Position numbers and translations under genes: made by a program. DNA of 64,000 nucleotides. Source: 20CM-2-55-15 sp964633285 (GTDB lineage: Bacteria > Acidobacteriota > Terriglobia > 20CM-2-55-15). The stretch's first letter is position 1; every line of letters starts with the position of its first letter. Location: contig CAZWGA010000011.1 of the NCBI GenBank assembly GCA_964633285.1, positions 45,807 through 109,806 of the forward strand, read 5' to 3'. The notes below the pieces were generated by a model. The model worked only from the letters and a program-made list of their open reading frames with translations, searched no databases and was not told where the DNA came from. This document shows positions 9,472 through 18,126 of the stretch, in pieces.

Positions 9472-10763
9472 AGAAGATTGTCATCATCGGAGGCGGACTC
9501 GCGGGCCTCAGCGCAGGCCACCATCTGCTCGAACACGATCCCGTCGTTTTCGAAAAAGAAGATGCCGTCGGCGGTCTCTGCCGGTCGTTCACGCAGGATG
9601 GATTTACATTCGACTGCACGGGGCATCTGATTCATCTCAAGAATCCATACACCCGGGATCTTGTCGCCCGAATACTTCCGGAAGCCTTCAACGCGCATGA
9701 AAGGCTGGCCGCCATTTATTCGAAAGCGACAACCACGCCGTATCCATTTCAGGCGAATACCTATGGTCTGCCTCCGGAAGTGGTGAAGGAATGCATCGTC
9801 GGGTTTGTCGAAAGCATGCATGCCAATGGAAGCTCAGGCCCAAAGAATTTTTACGAATGGACGCTGCAGACGTTTGGCGCCGGCATCGCGAAACATTTCA
9901 TGCTTCCTTACAATGAGAAATTCTGGAAACAGGATCTCAGATCGATCACGTCGGACTGGGTGAGTTGGTCGATTCCGAAACCCAAACTCGAAGAAGTTGT
10001 GAATGGCGCGCTCGGCATCACCAATAAAGGCATGGGATATAACCCGCGATTCATTTATCCCAGGGAAGGAGGCATCGATTGCCTGCCACAGGCTCTTGCG
10101 AAGCCGATTCGTAAAGTTTTCAGGAATGAGAATGTGGAATCGATCGATCCATGGAGAAGAGTTGTTTATCTCACAAGCGGGCGCGAGGAAACATACGACT
10201 TCCTGGTATCGACGCTGCCGATTCCACTGGTGTTCCGGATGCTGAAGGACACGCCGGACGGCATGCGCGGCAACGCGCAGAAGCTTCATGCAATATCCGT
10301 GCTCAACATCAACCTGGGTGTGGACCGGCCCGCGATTCACGATCAACACTGGCTCTACTTTCCAGAGGATGAGTTCATTTTTTCGCGTGTGGGCTTTCCG
10401 ATGAATTTCTCGAAATCGGTTGCGCCCGAGGGAACCAGTTCGATGTACGTCGAAATCACGCACCGGCCGGATCAGAAACTCGACATCGAGGAGATGACGG
10501 CAAAAGCGATCATCGGGCTGGAGAAATGCGGCATTCTGCGCAACGGCGATCGCATCCTCACGCGGCACGTCCTCGATATTCGTCATGCATACGTTGTATT
10601 CGACGAACACCGTCAGAAGTATCTGCAGGGCCTACTCGATTACCTGGAGTCCCTCCATATTTACTCGGTGGGCCGATACGGCAAATGGGACTACTTCTCC
10701 ATGGAGGATTCGATATTGAGCGGAAAAGACGCAGCGGACCGGATTAAAGAGGCGATCTCTTGA
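9468..10763 (+). CDS. FAD-dependent oxidoreductase, UDP-galactopyranose mutase/amine oxidase-like
   Basis: A 431-residue flavoprotein with an N-terminal FAD-binding motif GGGLAGLSAG (about 8-17), followed by FEKEDAVGGLCRS and FDCTGHLIH. The segment TPYPFQANTYGLP resembles the substrate region of UDP-galactopyranose mutase-like enzymes, but the protein also matches the wider protoporphyrinogen oxidase/amine oxidase group. I chose GTG 9468 because it overlaps the preceding stop as GTGA and starts exactly at the FAD-binding strand; the frame is open to 9387 but that part is antisense-like shadow. Probable role is in sugar modification; the precise reaction is not established. Confidence 0.8.
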   Translation: MKKIVIIGGGLAGLSAGHHLLEHDPVVFEKEDAVGGLCRSFTQDGFTFDCTGHLIHLKNPYTRDLVARILPEAFNAHERLAAIYSKATTTPYPFQANTYGLPPEVVKECIVGFVESMHANGSSGPKNFYEWTLQTFGAGIAKHFMLPYNEKFWKQDLRSITSDWVSWSIPKPKLEEVVNGALGITNKGMGYNPRFIYPREGGIDCLPQALAKPIRKVFRNENVESIDPWRRVVYLTSGREETYDFLVSTLPIPLVFRMLKDTPDGMRGNAQKLHAISVLNINLGVDRPAIHDQHWLYFPEDEFIFSRVGFPMNFSKSVAPEGTSSMYVEITHRPDQKLDIEEMTAKAIIGLEKCGILRNGDRILTRHVLDIRHAYVVFDEHRQKYLQGLLDYLESLHIYSVGRYGKWDYFSMEDSILSGKDAADRIKEAIS

Positions 10764-10771
10764 GGTTGATG

Positions 10772-10862
10772 AATTCTCCTCCACAGTCGAGGGGAAAGCC
10801 GAAGCGTAGCCGAAGCCAGGCTGGTGTTTCGCGCCACCCCGCCTCATCCGGGGAGGAGAATT
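10772..10862. repeat. Palindromic repeat element with 11-bp terminal inverted repeats
   Basis: The interval between the flavoprotein and the next glycosyltransferase is bounded by AATTCTCCTCC at 10772-10782 and its exact reverse complement at 10852-10862. The inner part is GC-rich with further short complementary blocks, for example GGTG and CCACC around 10823-10838. It resembles a REP/MITE-type intergenic element. The right arm contains GGAGGAG directly before the TTG start of the following gene. Only one copy is seen in this window, so mobility is inferred from structure alone. Confidence 0.6.
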
Positions 10863-12006
10863 GTCCCTAGACTCCAGTGGCTGGGATCTTGTCGTTTCAT
10901 TCGGCGATCTGTCGCGTGCTTCCGGATACCGAACGCGAGTCCTTGGAGAACTTGAACACCTGGATCGAGCATCGGGGTTCGATCCGTTTCTTCTTCTCTT
11001 TGATCGAAGGCCAGCGGAATTCTCTCTTGAAGGTGTGCCCTTCAACGCCTTAAGGCGTTCTTCACCTCTCCGCTTCTATTCTGAAATTGCAAAACTCTCG
11101 CGGCAAAAACCCATTCGTGTGGTCCATGCCCATAATCTGTATTCGGCCGCGCTGGCTTTGCCGGCGCGACGGAAATATGGATATCGTGTGATCCTCGATT
11201 ATCACGGCCGCATTCCGGAGGAATACGTTTTTCTCGGGAAAGGCGGCAGGGTTTCACGGCGCTGCCTGGAAGCACTGGAGTCGTGGAGTGTGCGTCAGTC
11301 CGATCATGTCGTTGCGGTCTCGAACAAACTTGCGGAGTATCTCGCGGACCGGTATCCGGCGGCAAAGTCCAGGATCTCGGTGATCCCATGTGCCACCGAT
11401 TCCACGCTGTTTCGATGCGATGCAAGGCTTCGCGCCGATACCCGTGCCCGCCTTGGGCTAGACGGGAAATTCGTTTGCATTCATCTCGGAAGCTTTTTTG
11501 AGTGGTACGAACCGGAGCTTCTGGTCCGCGTGTTCCGCCAGATTCAGGACAGTTATGCAAACGCGCATCTGCTCTTTGTGACGCCGGAAACAGGGAAGGT
11601 TGGAGACTATGCCGCTTCGTATTGGCCCAAAGGGTCTTTCACAGTAACGAGTGCCGAACACGGCGATGTTCCCGGCCTGCTGAATGCGGCCGATGTGGGC
11701 TTCCTTCTCCTGCGGGCTGCTCCCAATATTCGCACGTCGTCGCCGGTCAAGTTTGCCGAGTACTTGAATTGTGGGCTTCCCGTTGTGATCACACCTGAGG
11801 TCGGGGATTTTTCCGGGATGGTATCTCGCGAAAGAGTCGGTATGGTCCTGGATTCCGGAGCACCGTTGGATATATCCCTGCTGCGAACTCCTCGCGAAGA
11901 ACTGGCCGCGCGCTGTGTGGCGGCGGGCGCGTCATTGACATGGAGCGCTTCAATGGATACTTGGCGAAGCGTGCTGAATCACGCTTGTGTTAGTGTTGCG
12001 CGATGA
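10861..12006 (+). CDS. Glycosyltransferase family 4
   Basis: A 381-residue GT-B glycosyltransferase. It has a short first strand (WDLVVSFGDLS), VVHAHNLYSAALA, the linker HVVAVSNKLAEYL and a C-terminal donor domain ending in SSPVKFAEYLNCGLPVV. The only start that keeps the first strand is TTG 10861, preceded by a strong GGAGGAG at 10852-10858 that belongs to a palindromic repeat. The stop overlaps the following methyltransferase start. Sugar specificity is not readable. Confidence 0.86.
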   Translation: MSLDSSGWDLVVSFGDLSRASGYRTRVLGELEHLDRASGFDPFLLLFDRRPAEFSLEGVPFNALRRSSPLRFYSEIAKLSRQKPIRVVHAHNLYSAALALPARRKYGYRVILDYHGRIPEEYVFLGKGGRVSRRCLEALESWSVRQSDHVVAVSNKLAEYLADRYPAAKSRISVIPCATDSTLFRCDARLRADTRARLGLDGKFVCIHLGSFFEWYEPELLVRVFRQIQDSYANAHLLFVTPETGKVGDYAASYWPKGSFTVTSAEHGDVPGLLNAADVGFLLLRAAPNIRTSSPVKFAEYLNCGLPVVITPEVGDFSGMVSRERVGMVLDSGAPLDISLLRTPREELAARCVAAGASLTWSASMDTWRSVLNHACVSVAR

Positions 12007-12833
12007 ATCCCAGGACGCTGGCAAAAGGTCTCATTCCTCCGGTTCTCGTGGATGCGTTGCGAAACGTTGTCGGTTCAAGAAGCGAGAGGATTTATTTCAC
12101 GGGAGACTACGGCAGTTGGGAAGAAGCGGAGCGCGCATCGACCGGGTACAACGCGCCCGTTATCCTCGAAAAGACCCGGGAAGCAATGCTGCGTGTAAAG
12201 AACGGACTGGCGCCTTTCGAGAGAGACTCCGTCTCGTTGAACACGATCGACTATCCATTTCCGCTGCTGGCGGGCCTGTTTCGAGCCGCAGCCGAGAATT
12301 CGAATGAATTGAGCGTTCTCGATTTCGGGGGTTCGCTGGGCACATCCTACTTTCAGTGCAGAAAGTTTCTCTCACCGCTGCGCCGCATTCGCTGGAACGT
12401 TGTCGAACAACCCGCTCATGTTGCAGCCGGCGCAAAAGAATTTGCAAATGATGAACTGCATTTTTACGAGAGCATCGAGAATTGCCTGAAGGCGGAGACA
12501 CCCGATCTGTTTTTGCTGTCGAGCGTCGTGCAATACCTGCCGTCGCCGTATGAATTCGCAGGGGAGGTTGCCCGGCGGAATTTCAAATACATTATTGTTG
12601 ACCGCACACCTTTTTTGCGCGGCGGCCGCGACCGATTGACCGTGCAACACGTTCCGGCCTGGATCTATCCGGCGGTGTATCCGTGCTGGTTCCTGCTCGA
12701 AGAACGATTCCTTGCAGCATTCACCGGCAGCTACGATCAAATCGCCGAGTTCAAGGCCATGGATGCAACGCAGCCCGATGGCGGCGAAGCGGACTACAAA
12801 GGATTCATCTTCAGGATCAAGGGAAACTCATGA
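12003..12833 (+). CDS. Putative SAM methyltransferase, TIGR04325-like
   Basis: A 276-residue protein resembling the TIGR04325 group of putative methyltransferases found in exopolysaccharide clusters. Visible features are the YNAPVILEK block near residues 48-56, the Rossmann glycine motif VLDFGGSLGTSY (about 103-114), VEQPAHV and the SSVVQYLPSPYEF segment. A role in modifying the glycan or a sugar precursor is likely but unproven. It is coupled to both neighbours by overlapping ATGA junctions. Confidence 0.78.
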   Translation: MNPRTLAKGLIPPVLVDALRNVVGSRSERIYFTGDYGSWEEAERASTGYNAPVILEKTREAMLRVKNGLAPFERDSVSLNTIDYPFPLLAGLFRAAAENSNELSVLDFGGSLGTSYFQCRKFLSPLRRIRWNVVEQPAHVAAGAKEFANDELHFYESIENCLKAETPDLFLLSSVVQYLPSPYEFAGEVARRNFKYIIVDRTPFLRGGRDRLTVQHVPAWIYPAVYPCWFLLEERFLAAFTGSYDQIAEFKAMDATQPDGGEADYKGFIFRIKGNS

Positions 12834-13813
12834 ATGAAACCTTCCGTAACAAGCGAGTCCTGATCACCGGCGGCCTCGGATTCATCGGCTCTGCTCTGGC
12901 GCACCGGCTTGTCGAAATGGGAGCGGAAGTGATTCTCGTGGACAGCCTGGTTCCCGAGTATGGCGGCAATATGTTCAATATCACCGGAATCGAGGATAGA
13001 GTCCGCGTCAACATTTCGGATGTTCGCGACGAGTACAGCATCCAGCACCTCGTGCAAGGACAGGATTATTTGTTCAATCTTGCCGGGCAGACCAGTCATA
13101 TGGATTCGATGAAAGATCCGTACACGGATCTTGAAATTAATTGCCGCGCCCAGCTTTCCATTCTCGAAGCGTGCCGCAAATGCAATCCGCAAATCACGAT
13201 TGTGTTTGCCAGCACACGCCAGCTCTACGGCCGGCCGGATTATCTTCCAGTCGACGAAAAGCATCTTGTCCGGCCCGCGGATGTCAACGGAGTAAACAAA
13301 ATGGCCGGCGAGTGGTTTCACATTCTTTACAACAACGTTTACGGCATCAAAGGATGCGCGCTCCGGTTGACGAACACGATCGGTCCGCGGATGCGTGTAA
13401 AGGATGCGCGCCAGACGTTCCTTGGAATCTGGGTGCGTTTGATCCTGGAAGGGAAGCCGTTCGAAGTCTGGGGAGGCGATCAGCTTCGCGATTTCACGTT
13501 TGTCGAAGATGCGGTGGATGCATTCCTTCTCGCAGCAGCCAGCAAAGATGCCAACGGTCAGATTTTCAATCTCGGAGGCAATCAGGTGGTCAGCCTGCGT
13601 GCGTTGGCGGAATTGCTGGTCAAAGAAAACGGCGGCGGTGAATTCATTGTGCGCGACTATCCAGCCGACCGGAAACCCATCGATATCGGTGATTATTATT
13701 CCGACTTCAGCCGAATCAAGTCGGTATTAGGCTGGACTCCAAAAGTCGGGCTGCCTGAAGCCCTGCGGCAGTCTCTCGACTATTACCGCATTCATCTTGC
13801 GAACTATCTGTGA
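12830..13813 (+). CDS. NAD-dependent sugar epimerase/dehydratase (extended SDR)
   Basis: A 327-residue extended short-chain dehydrogenase acting on nucleotide sugars. It has the NAD motif ITGGLGFIGS (12-21), FNLAGQTSH, and the ASTRQLYG strand. ATG 12830 is chosen because it overlaps the previous stop and starts just before the Rossmann strand. The position where the catalytic YxxxK is expected reads NGVNK (153-157), so the canonical Tyr appears to be Asn while the Lys is kept. This may mean altered chemistry or a different catalytic residue. The product probably feeds the aminotransferase encoded next. Confidence 0.85.
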   Translation: MNETFRNKRVLITGGLGFIGSALAHRLVEMGAEVILVDSLVPEYGGNMFNITGIEDRVRVNISDVRDEYSIQHLVQGQDYLFNLAGQTSHMDSMKDPYTDLEINCRAQLSILEACRKCNPQITIVFASTRQLYGRPDYLPVDEKHLVRPADVNGVNKMAGEWFHILYNNVYGIKGCALRLTNTIGPRMRVKDARQTFLGIWVRLILEGKPFEVWGGDQLRDFTFVEDAVDAFLLAAASKDANGQIFNLGGNQVVSLRALAELLVKENGGGEFIVRDYPADRKPIDIGDYYSDFSRIKSVLGWTPKVGLPEALRQSLDYYRIHLANYL

Positions 13814-14910
13814 TTCTTCCAGCGGACCCAAAACGAAATTACATCGCTCACCGGCAGCACATCGTCAGTGCGATTCAACGCGTGCTGGACGGCGGCTGGT
13901 ACATCCTGGGGCAGGAAGTCGAGGCATTCGAGCGTGAATTCGCGGCTTACATCGGCGTCGCTCATGGAATCGGCGTTGCGAGCGGAACCGATGCCGTGCT
14001 TCTGGCGCTGCGTGCCGCCGGCGTGGGAGCGGGCGATGCCGTGGTGACGGTCTCGCATACGGCCGTGGCGACCGTTGCGGCGATTGAACTCGCCGGCGCA
14101 ATTCCGGTTCTGGTGGATGTTGATCCTGAAACATTCACAATGGATGTTCAGGCACTTGAGGCTGCATTGGAGTTGCGGCCGGGCGTGAAGGCCATTGTCG
14201 CGGTTCATCTCTACGGACATCCTGCGGATATGCCCCGCATTCTCGAGATCGCTTCTCGTTATGGCGCTGCCGTGGTCGAAGATTGCGCGCAATCGCATGG
14301 GGCTTCAATCGAAGGCCGGAAAACCGGCGCATGGGGAAACGTAGCGGCATTCAGTTTTTACCCGACGAAGAATCTGGGCGCGCTCGGGGACGGCGGCGCT
14401 ATTGTCACAAACGATGCAGGTATCGCGGATCGCGCGCGGATCCTTCGGCAATACGGCTGGCGAACGCGGTATGTCAGCGACGTTGCCGGATTGAATTCGC
14501 GCCTGGACGAAATGCAGGCTGCTATTCTTCGGGTGAAACTTCCTCACCTCGACATCGAAAACAACAAGCGGCGCGAAATCGCGGCGCGATACGACAGGGC
14601 ATTGGCGTCATCACCATTGCGGCTTCCGGTTGCAAAACCCAATGTCCACCACGTCTATCATCAGTACACGGTCCGATACGATCGCCGGGATTCTCTGCAG
14701 GCGGCGCTGAAAACCGCCGGCGTCGGAACCGCCGTGCTGTATCCGCAACCCGTTCACCGGCAGGGCGCGTACAGCGGGCGGTTGCCGCAGTCGAATCTGG
14801 TTCACACCGAAAAGATCTGCCGGGAAATTCTCTGCCTTCCGATGCATCCCCACCTTCGCGATGATGAAGTTCAAACGGTAATCGATGCGGTTCTTGAAGC
14901 AGTTCGATGA
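13810..14910 (+). CDS. DegT/DnrJ/EryC1/StrS sugar aminotransferase
   Basis: A PLP-dependent aminotransferase of 366 residues that converts a keto nucleotide sugar to an amino sugar. It shows the GWYILGQEVEAFE start, VASGTDAVLLAL, the aspartate region VVEDCAQSHGA and the PLP lysine Lys187 in FYPTKNLG. It starts at GTG 13810, overlapping the SDR stop, so the two enzymes probably act on the same sugar: oxidation or epimerisation followed by transamination. Confidence 0.92.
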   Translation: MILPADPKRNYIAHRQHIVSAIQRVLDGGWYILGQEVEAFEREFAAYIGVAHGIGVASGTDAVLLALRAAGVGAGDAVVTVSHTAVATVAAIELAGAIPVLVDVDPETFTMDVQALEAALELRPGVKAIVAVHLYGHPADMPRILEIASRYGAAVVEDCAQSHGASIEGRKTGAWGNVAAFSFYPTKNLGALGDGGAIVTNDAGIADRARILRQYGWRTRYVSDVAGLNSRLDEMQAAILRVKLPHLDIENNKRREIAARYDRALASSPLRLPVAKPNVHHVYHQYTVRYDRRDSLQAALKTAGVGTAVLYPQPVHRQGAYSGRLPQSNLVHTEKICREILCLPMHPHLRDDEVQTVIDAVLEAVR

Positions 14911-15917
14911 TGCGATCCTTCTGCACGTATTTCGATCACCGGTATCTCCCTCGCGGACTGGCGATGTTTCAATCACTGAAAGAGCACTGTCCTTCGGCAA
15001 AACTGTGGGTTCTATGCCTGAGCGTGGAATGTTACAGAGCACTCCATGCGCTTGCGATGCAGGATGTGATTCCCATCCGGCAGGAAGATTTCGAGGCGGA
15101 TGACCGGCCTTTGCAACTTGCGAAAACCAATCGCAGCACGATCGAATACTACTTTACGTGCACTCCTTCACTGCCGTTGTACATCTTTCGGAAGAACCCG
15201 GACATCGCAGCTATTACTTACGTGGACGCCGATTTGTATTTCTTCAGCAGCCCCGAGCCTGTCTTTGCGGAGATCGGCGAAGACTCCATCGCCATAACGC
15301 CTCACCGGTTCGCTCCCAGGCGCCAATGGATGGAGCAGAACGGCATCTTCAATGTGGGATGGCTGACGTTCAGGAACGACGAGCAGGGAACTGCATGCCT
15401 GCAGTGGTGGCGCGAACGCTGTCTGGAATGGTGTTACGACTATATTGATGGCGACCGCTTTGCGGATCAAAAGTACCTCGATCGATTTCCCGCGATGTTT
15501 TCGCGGTTGCACATCATTGCACACAAGGGAGCAAATCTCGCCGCGTGGAACCTCGGCAATTACCGGCTGCATGAGATCGACAAGACCCTATGTGTGGACG
15601 ATCAACCGATCGTTTTTTACCATTTTCACGGTCTTCGCAGAATTGCGCCCGGAGTTATCGATCCGTCGCTGGCGTTTTACGGCTTGAGTCTGTCGCCGAT
15701 TATCGAAACAAAACTATTCCGGCCATATCTGCGCAAACTTCGTGAAGCGCGAGCGCTGGTGGACGTCAATAACGATCCGGAGCTGCAAAGAAAAGCGAGT
15801 GGAAAGAATCCCGCTCAGCGTGACAGTGGAACAACGAAACGGCTTGCGAAACTGATTGCAGCGTATTGGGGCATCTTGAGCCGGCGCTTTCTGTTTGCAC
15901 CGGGTGACTCGGTGTGA
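14907..15917 (+). CDS. Putative glycosyltransferase with DxD motif (GT8-like)
   Basis: A 336-residue protein that looks like a nucleotide-diphospho-sugar transferase. It has FCTYFDHRYLPRGLAMFQSL at the start, TPSLPLYIF, and YVDADLYFF near residue 110, which contains a DxD metal-binding motif of the GT8/GT24 type. GIFNVGWLTF and a DQKYLD segment follow, as in GT8 enzymes. It is the last plus-strand gene of the main glycan operon and is convergent with the aminotransferase at 15933. Exact family membership is less certain than the fold. Confidence 0.68.
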   Translation: MMRSFCTYFDHRYLPRGLAMFQSLKEHCPSAKLWVLCLSVECYRALHALAMQDVIPIRQEDFEADDRPLQLAKTNRSTIEYYFTCTPSLPLYIFRKNPDIAAITYVDADLYFFSSPEPVFAEIGEDSIAITPHRFAPRRQWMEQNGIFNVGWLTFRNDEQGTACLQWWRERCLEWCYDYIDGDRFADQKYLDRFPAMFSRLHIIAHKGANLAAWNLGNYRLHEIDKTLCVDDQPIVFYHFHGLRRIAPGVIDPSLAFYGLSLSPIIETKLFRPYLRKLREARALVDVNNDPELQRKASGKNPAQRDSGTTKRLAKLIAAYWGILSRRFLFAPGDSV

Positions 15918-15932
15918 GCCCTTCCGAATTTC

Positions 15933-17090
15933 TCACGTCGTCCAGGATCGATGGTCCATGCAGATTGCGACGACATGTTCCACGATCGCATCCACCTGCG
16001 ATTCGGAAAGAGACGGATAAAGCGGCAGCGTGAGTTCGCGCGATGCGAACTCTTCCGTGACGGGCAATTGAACTTCATTATTCATTTTGCGGAACGCGGA
16101 AAAATGATGGATCGGTCCGTAATGGATGCTGGTTTGAATGCCTTCCCGTTTCAAACGTTCGGACATGGTGTCGCGTTCTTCCCGGTTCGTGAAGACGGCC
16201 GGGTAGATGTGATACGCCGGTTCCTTCAACTCGGGAATTGAAGCGAAGGGAAGGATCAGGTCCGCATGAGATTCCAGAAACCGCTGATTGTATCGGCGGA
16301 CTAATTCTGCGCGCTTGCGATTGAACGTTTGCAGTTTTCCGAGTTGTACCAGGCCGAGGGCGGCACGAATGTCGTCGAATCGAAAATTGTAGCCGAATTC
16401 AAGCACATCGTATTGCGCGGGCCGTCCTTTGTCGCGATCCCAGCTCGAGACGGTCATTCCGTGCGATCGAAGCAGGCGCAGCCGCTCGGCGAGGACGGGA
16501 TCGTTCGTAGTGATCATGCCGCCTTCGGCAGTCGTCATGTTCTTGTTTCCGAAGAAACTGAAGCATCCCGCGGAACCGAAGCTTCCGCAGGCGCGGTCCG
16601 CGAACAATGCGCCCGGAGCATGCGCGGCGTCCTCGACGAGAAGCAATGCGTTTGATTCAGCCAGGGCGCACAAGCTGTCCATATTCGCCGGGATGCCCGC
16701 ATAGTGCACCGGAAGGACGGCTTTCGTGCGGGAAGTAATTTTTCGCGCGGCGTCGTCGGGATCCATCGTTGGATTTTCGAGACTGCAGATATCCACGAGG
16801 ACCGGTTGTGCGCCGCAATGCATGATCGCGGCCGCTGTTGCGACAAAAGTCATCGAGGGGCAGAGGACTTCATCGCCGGGTCCGATACCGAGAGCCTTCA
16901 AAGCGAGAAAGAGAGCGGCGGTTCCATTCGAAACCGCGACGGCTTCCGCGGTCCCGGTGAGTTCGGCGAATGCTTTCTCGAACGCCTGAGTGCGCGATCC
17001 CGCGGTGATCCACGAGGAAGAGAGCGTCTCAAGGACTTCGCTCAGCTCGCGTTCGTCAAACTCGAGTTCCGACAGCCGCGCTTTCCACAT
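15933..17090 (-). CDS. DegT/DnrJ/EryC1/StrS sugar aminotransferase
   Basis: A second PLP-dependent sugar aminotransferase, 385 residues, only distantly similar to the one at 13810. It shows WITAGSRTQAFE, VAVSNGTAALFLAL, VEDAAHAPGA and the PLP lysine Lys183 in FFGNKNMTTAEGG, as in ArnB/PglE-type enzymes. Its 5' end overlaps the 3' end of the nucleotidyltransferase gene by about 35 bases, which implies co-translation. Together they suggest a separate amino-sugar precursor branch. Confidence 0.92.
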   Translation of the reverse strand: MWKARLSELEFDERELSEVLETLSSSWITAGSRTQAFEKAFAELTGTAEAVAVSNGTAALFLALKALGIGPGDEVLCPSMTFVATAAAIMHCGAQPVLVDICSLENPTMDPDDAARKITSRTKAVLPVHYAGIPANMDSLCALAESNALLLVEDAAHAPGALFADRACGSFGSAGCFSFFGNKNMTTAEGGMITTNDPVLAERLRLLRSHGMTVSSWDRDKGRPAQYDVLEFGYNFRFDDIRAALGLVQLGKLQTFNRKRAELVRRYNQRFLESHADLILPFASIPELKEPAYHIYPAVFTNREERDTMSERLKREGIQTSIHYGPIHHFSAFRKMNNEVQLPVTEEFASRELTLPLYPSLSESQVDAIVEHVVAICMDHRSWTT

Positions 17091-17847
17091 GAGTTGCTTT
17101 TGCGTCCTTCAGAAAAAGTTGTGCCATGTTCGGGAAATCTTCGTTTGCCTGCATATAGTCATCGGGCCGTCCGATGTCCATCCAGTACGCGTCGCTCTCG
17201 TATGCAAGCACACGCTGGTTGTTGGCGAGCAGGCGTTGAACCAGCTCCGGAAAATCGAATCTCTGAGATCGTGGTATGTATTCACGAACGCCCGCCGAGA
17301 ATACGTAAATCCCCATGCTGACCAGATAATCGAGATTGGGCTTTTCCCGATATTGCGTGATGCGGCCATCGGCAGATTTTTCGATGACGCCGAATTGAAC
17401 CGTCTCCGTGCGGCGCTTCGTTCCAACAGTTGCCGCCGCTTTGTTCTCGTAGTGAAAGCGCAGGATGCGTCCGAAATCCAGAGTGGTCAGAAGATCGCCA
17501 TTGAGAACCAGCAAAGCCCGTTCTTCACGCGGCAGACGCGCGATGGGGCCCGCCGTTCCCAGCGGCACAGTCTCGCGGGAATATTCGATTTCAACTCCCA
17601 GGTTATCTCCATCCTTGAAGTACGCCTGAATTAGTTCGGCGAGGTGTCCTACCGCCAGAGTGATCCGGCGGAATCCCTGACTGGATAACTGTCGCAAGAG
17701 GATTTCGAGAATCGGATATTCACCGATCGGCATCAGGGGTTTGGGCAGTGAAGTCGTATACGGTTTGAGCCGTGTACCTTTGCCTCCGGCCAGAATGACG
17801 ACCGGAGTCTGCTCGCAAAGTATCGACATGGCTGATGGTTTGTCCAT
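17056..17847 (-). CDS. Sugar-phosphate nucleotidyltransferase
   Basis: A 263-residue nucleotidyltransferase that activates a sugar phosphate to an NDP-sugar. It contains ILAGGKGTRLKPYT (18-31) with the GGxGTR loop, SLPKPLMPIGEYPILE, and LNGDLLT. The C-terminal hexapeptide domain of GlmU/RmlA enzymes is absent, so it is closest to short RmlA/HddC-like proteins. Start is ATG 17845-17847; an in-frame ATG six codons later is also possible. It is translated toward and overlaps the DegT aminotransferase. Confidence 0.9.
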   Translation of the reverse strand: MDKPSAMSILCEQTPVVILAGGKGTRLKPYTTSLPKPLMPIGEYPILEILLRQLSSQGFRRITLAVGHLAELIQAYFKDGDNLGVEIEYSRETVPLGTAGPIARLPREERALLVLNGDLLTTLDFGRILRFHYENKAAATVGTKRRTETVQFGVIEKSADGRITQYREKPNLDYLVSMGIYVFSAGVREYIPRSQRFDFPELVQRLLANNQRVLAYESDAYWMDIGRPDDYMQANEDFPNMAQLFLKDAKATHVESAAVGTRV

Positions 17848-17850
17848 AAC

Positions 17851-18093
17851 TCAAACTCCGGAAGAGGCATTCAAAATATTGGCGCTGGCTTCAATGCCGG
17901 GACGGATTTCTGACGCAAGGAATCCGGGCGCTGATTCGGTGATCGGGTCCCGTTTATCCGGTAAATCGACAGCGCAAGCTGTGTAAGTAATGAGTTCTTC
18001 AATGGGATCGGTTTCGGCCGATCCGCCTGCGCCTGTCAGGAATACTCTTTTGCCTCTATAATCCAAACAAAACCTCCGGCACTCCCAAGGCAT
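17851..18093 (-). CDS. Unknown small ORF, possible epimerase remnant
   Basis: An 80-codon frame ends four bases upstream of the nucleotidyltransferase start. Residues 12-22 read YRGKRVFLTGAGG-like, which is the beginning of an NAD-dependent epimerase Rossmann fold, but the continuation (SAETDPIEELI and beyond) has no recognisable epimerase sequence. It could be the 5' stub of a deleted sugar epimerase, a small unrelated protein, or noncoding leader. The flanking 18094-18126 holds nothing that I recognise. I do not assign a function. Confidence 0.3.
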   Translation of the reverse strand: MPWECRRFCLDYRGKRVFLTGAGGSAETDPIEELITYTACAVDLPDKRDPITESAPGFLASEIRPGIEASANILNASSGV

Positions 18094-18126
18094 TCGGCGT
18101 GCCAGACCGGCGTATCAATATCGAGA

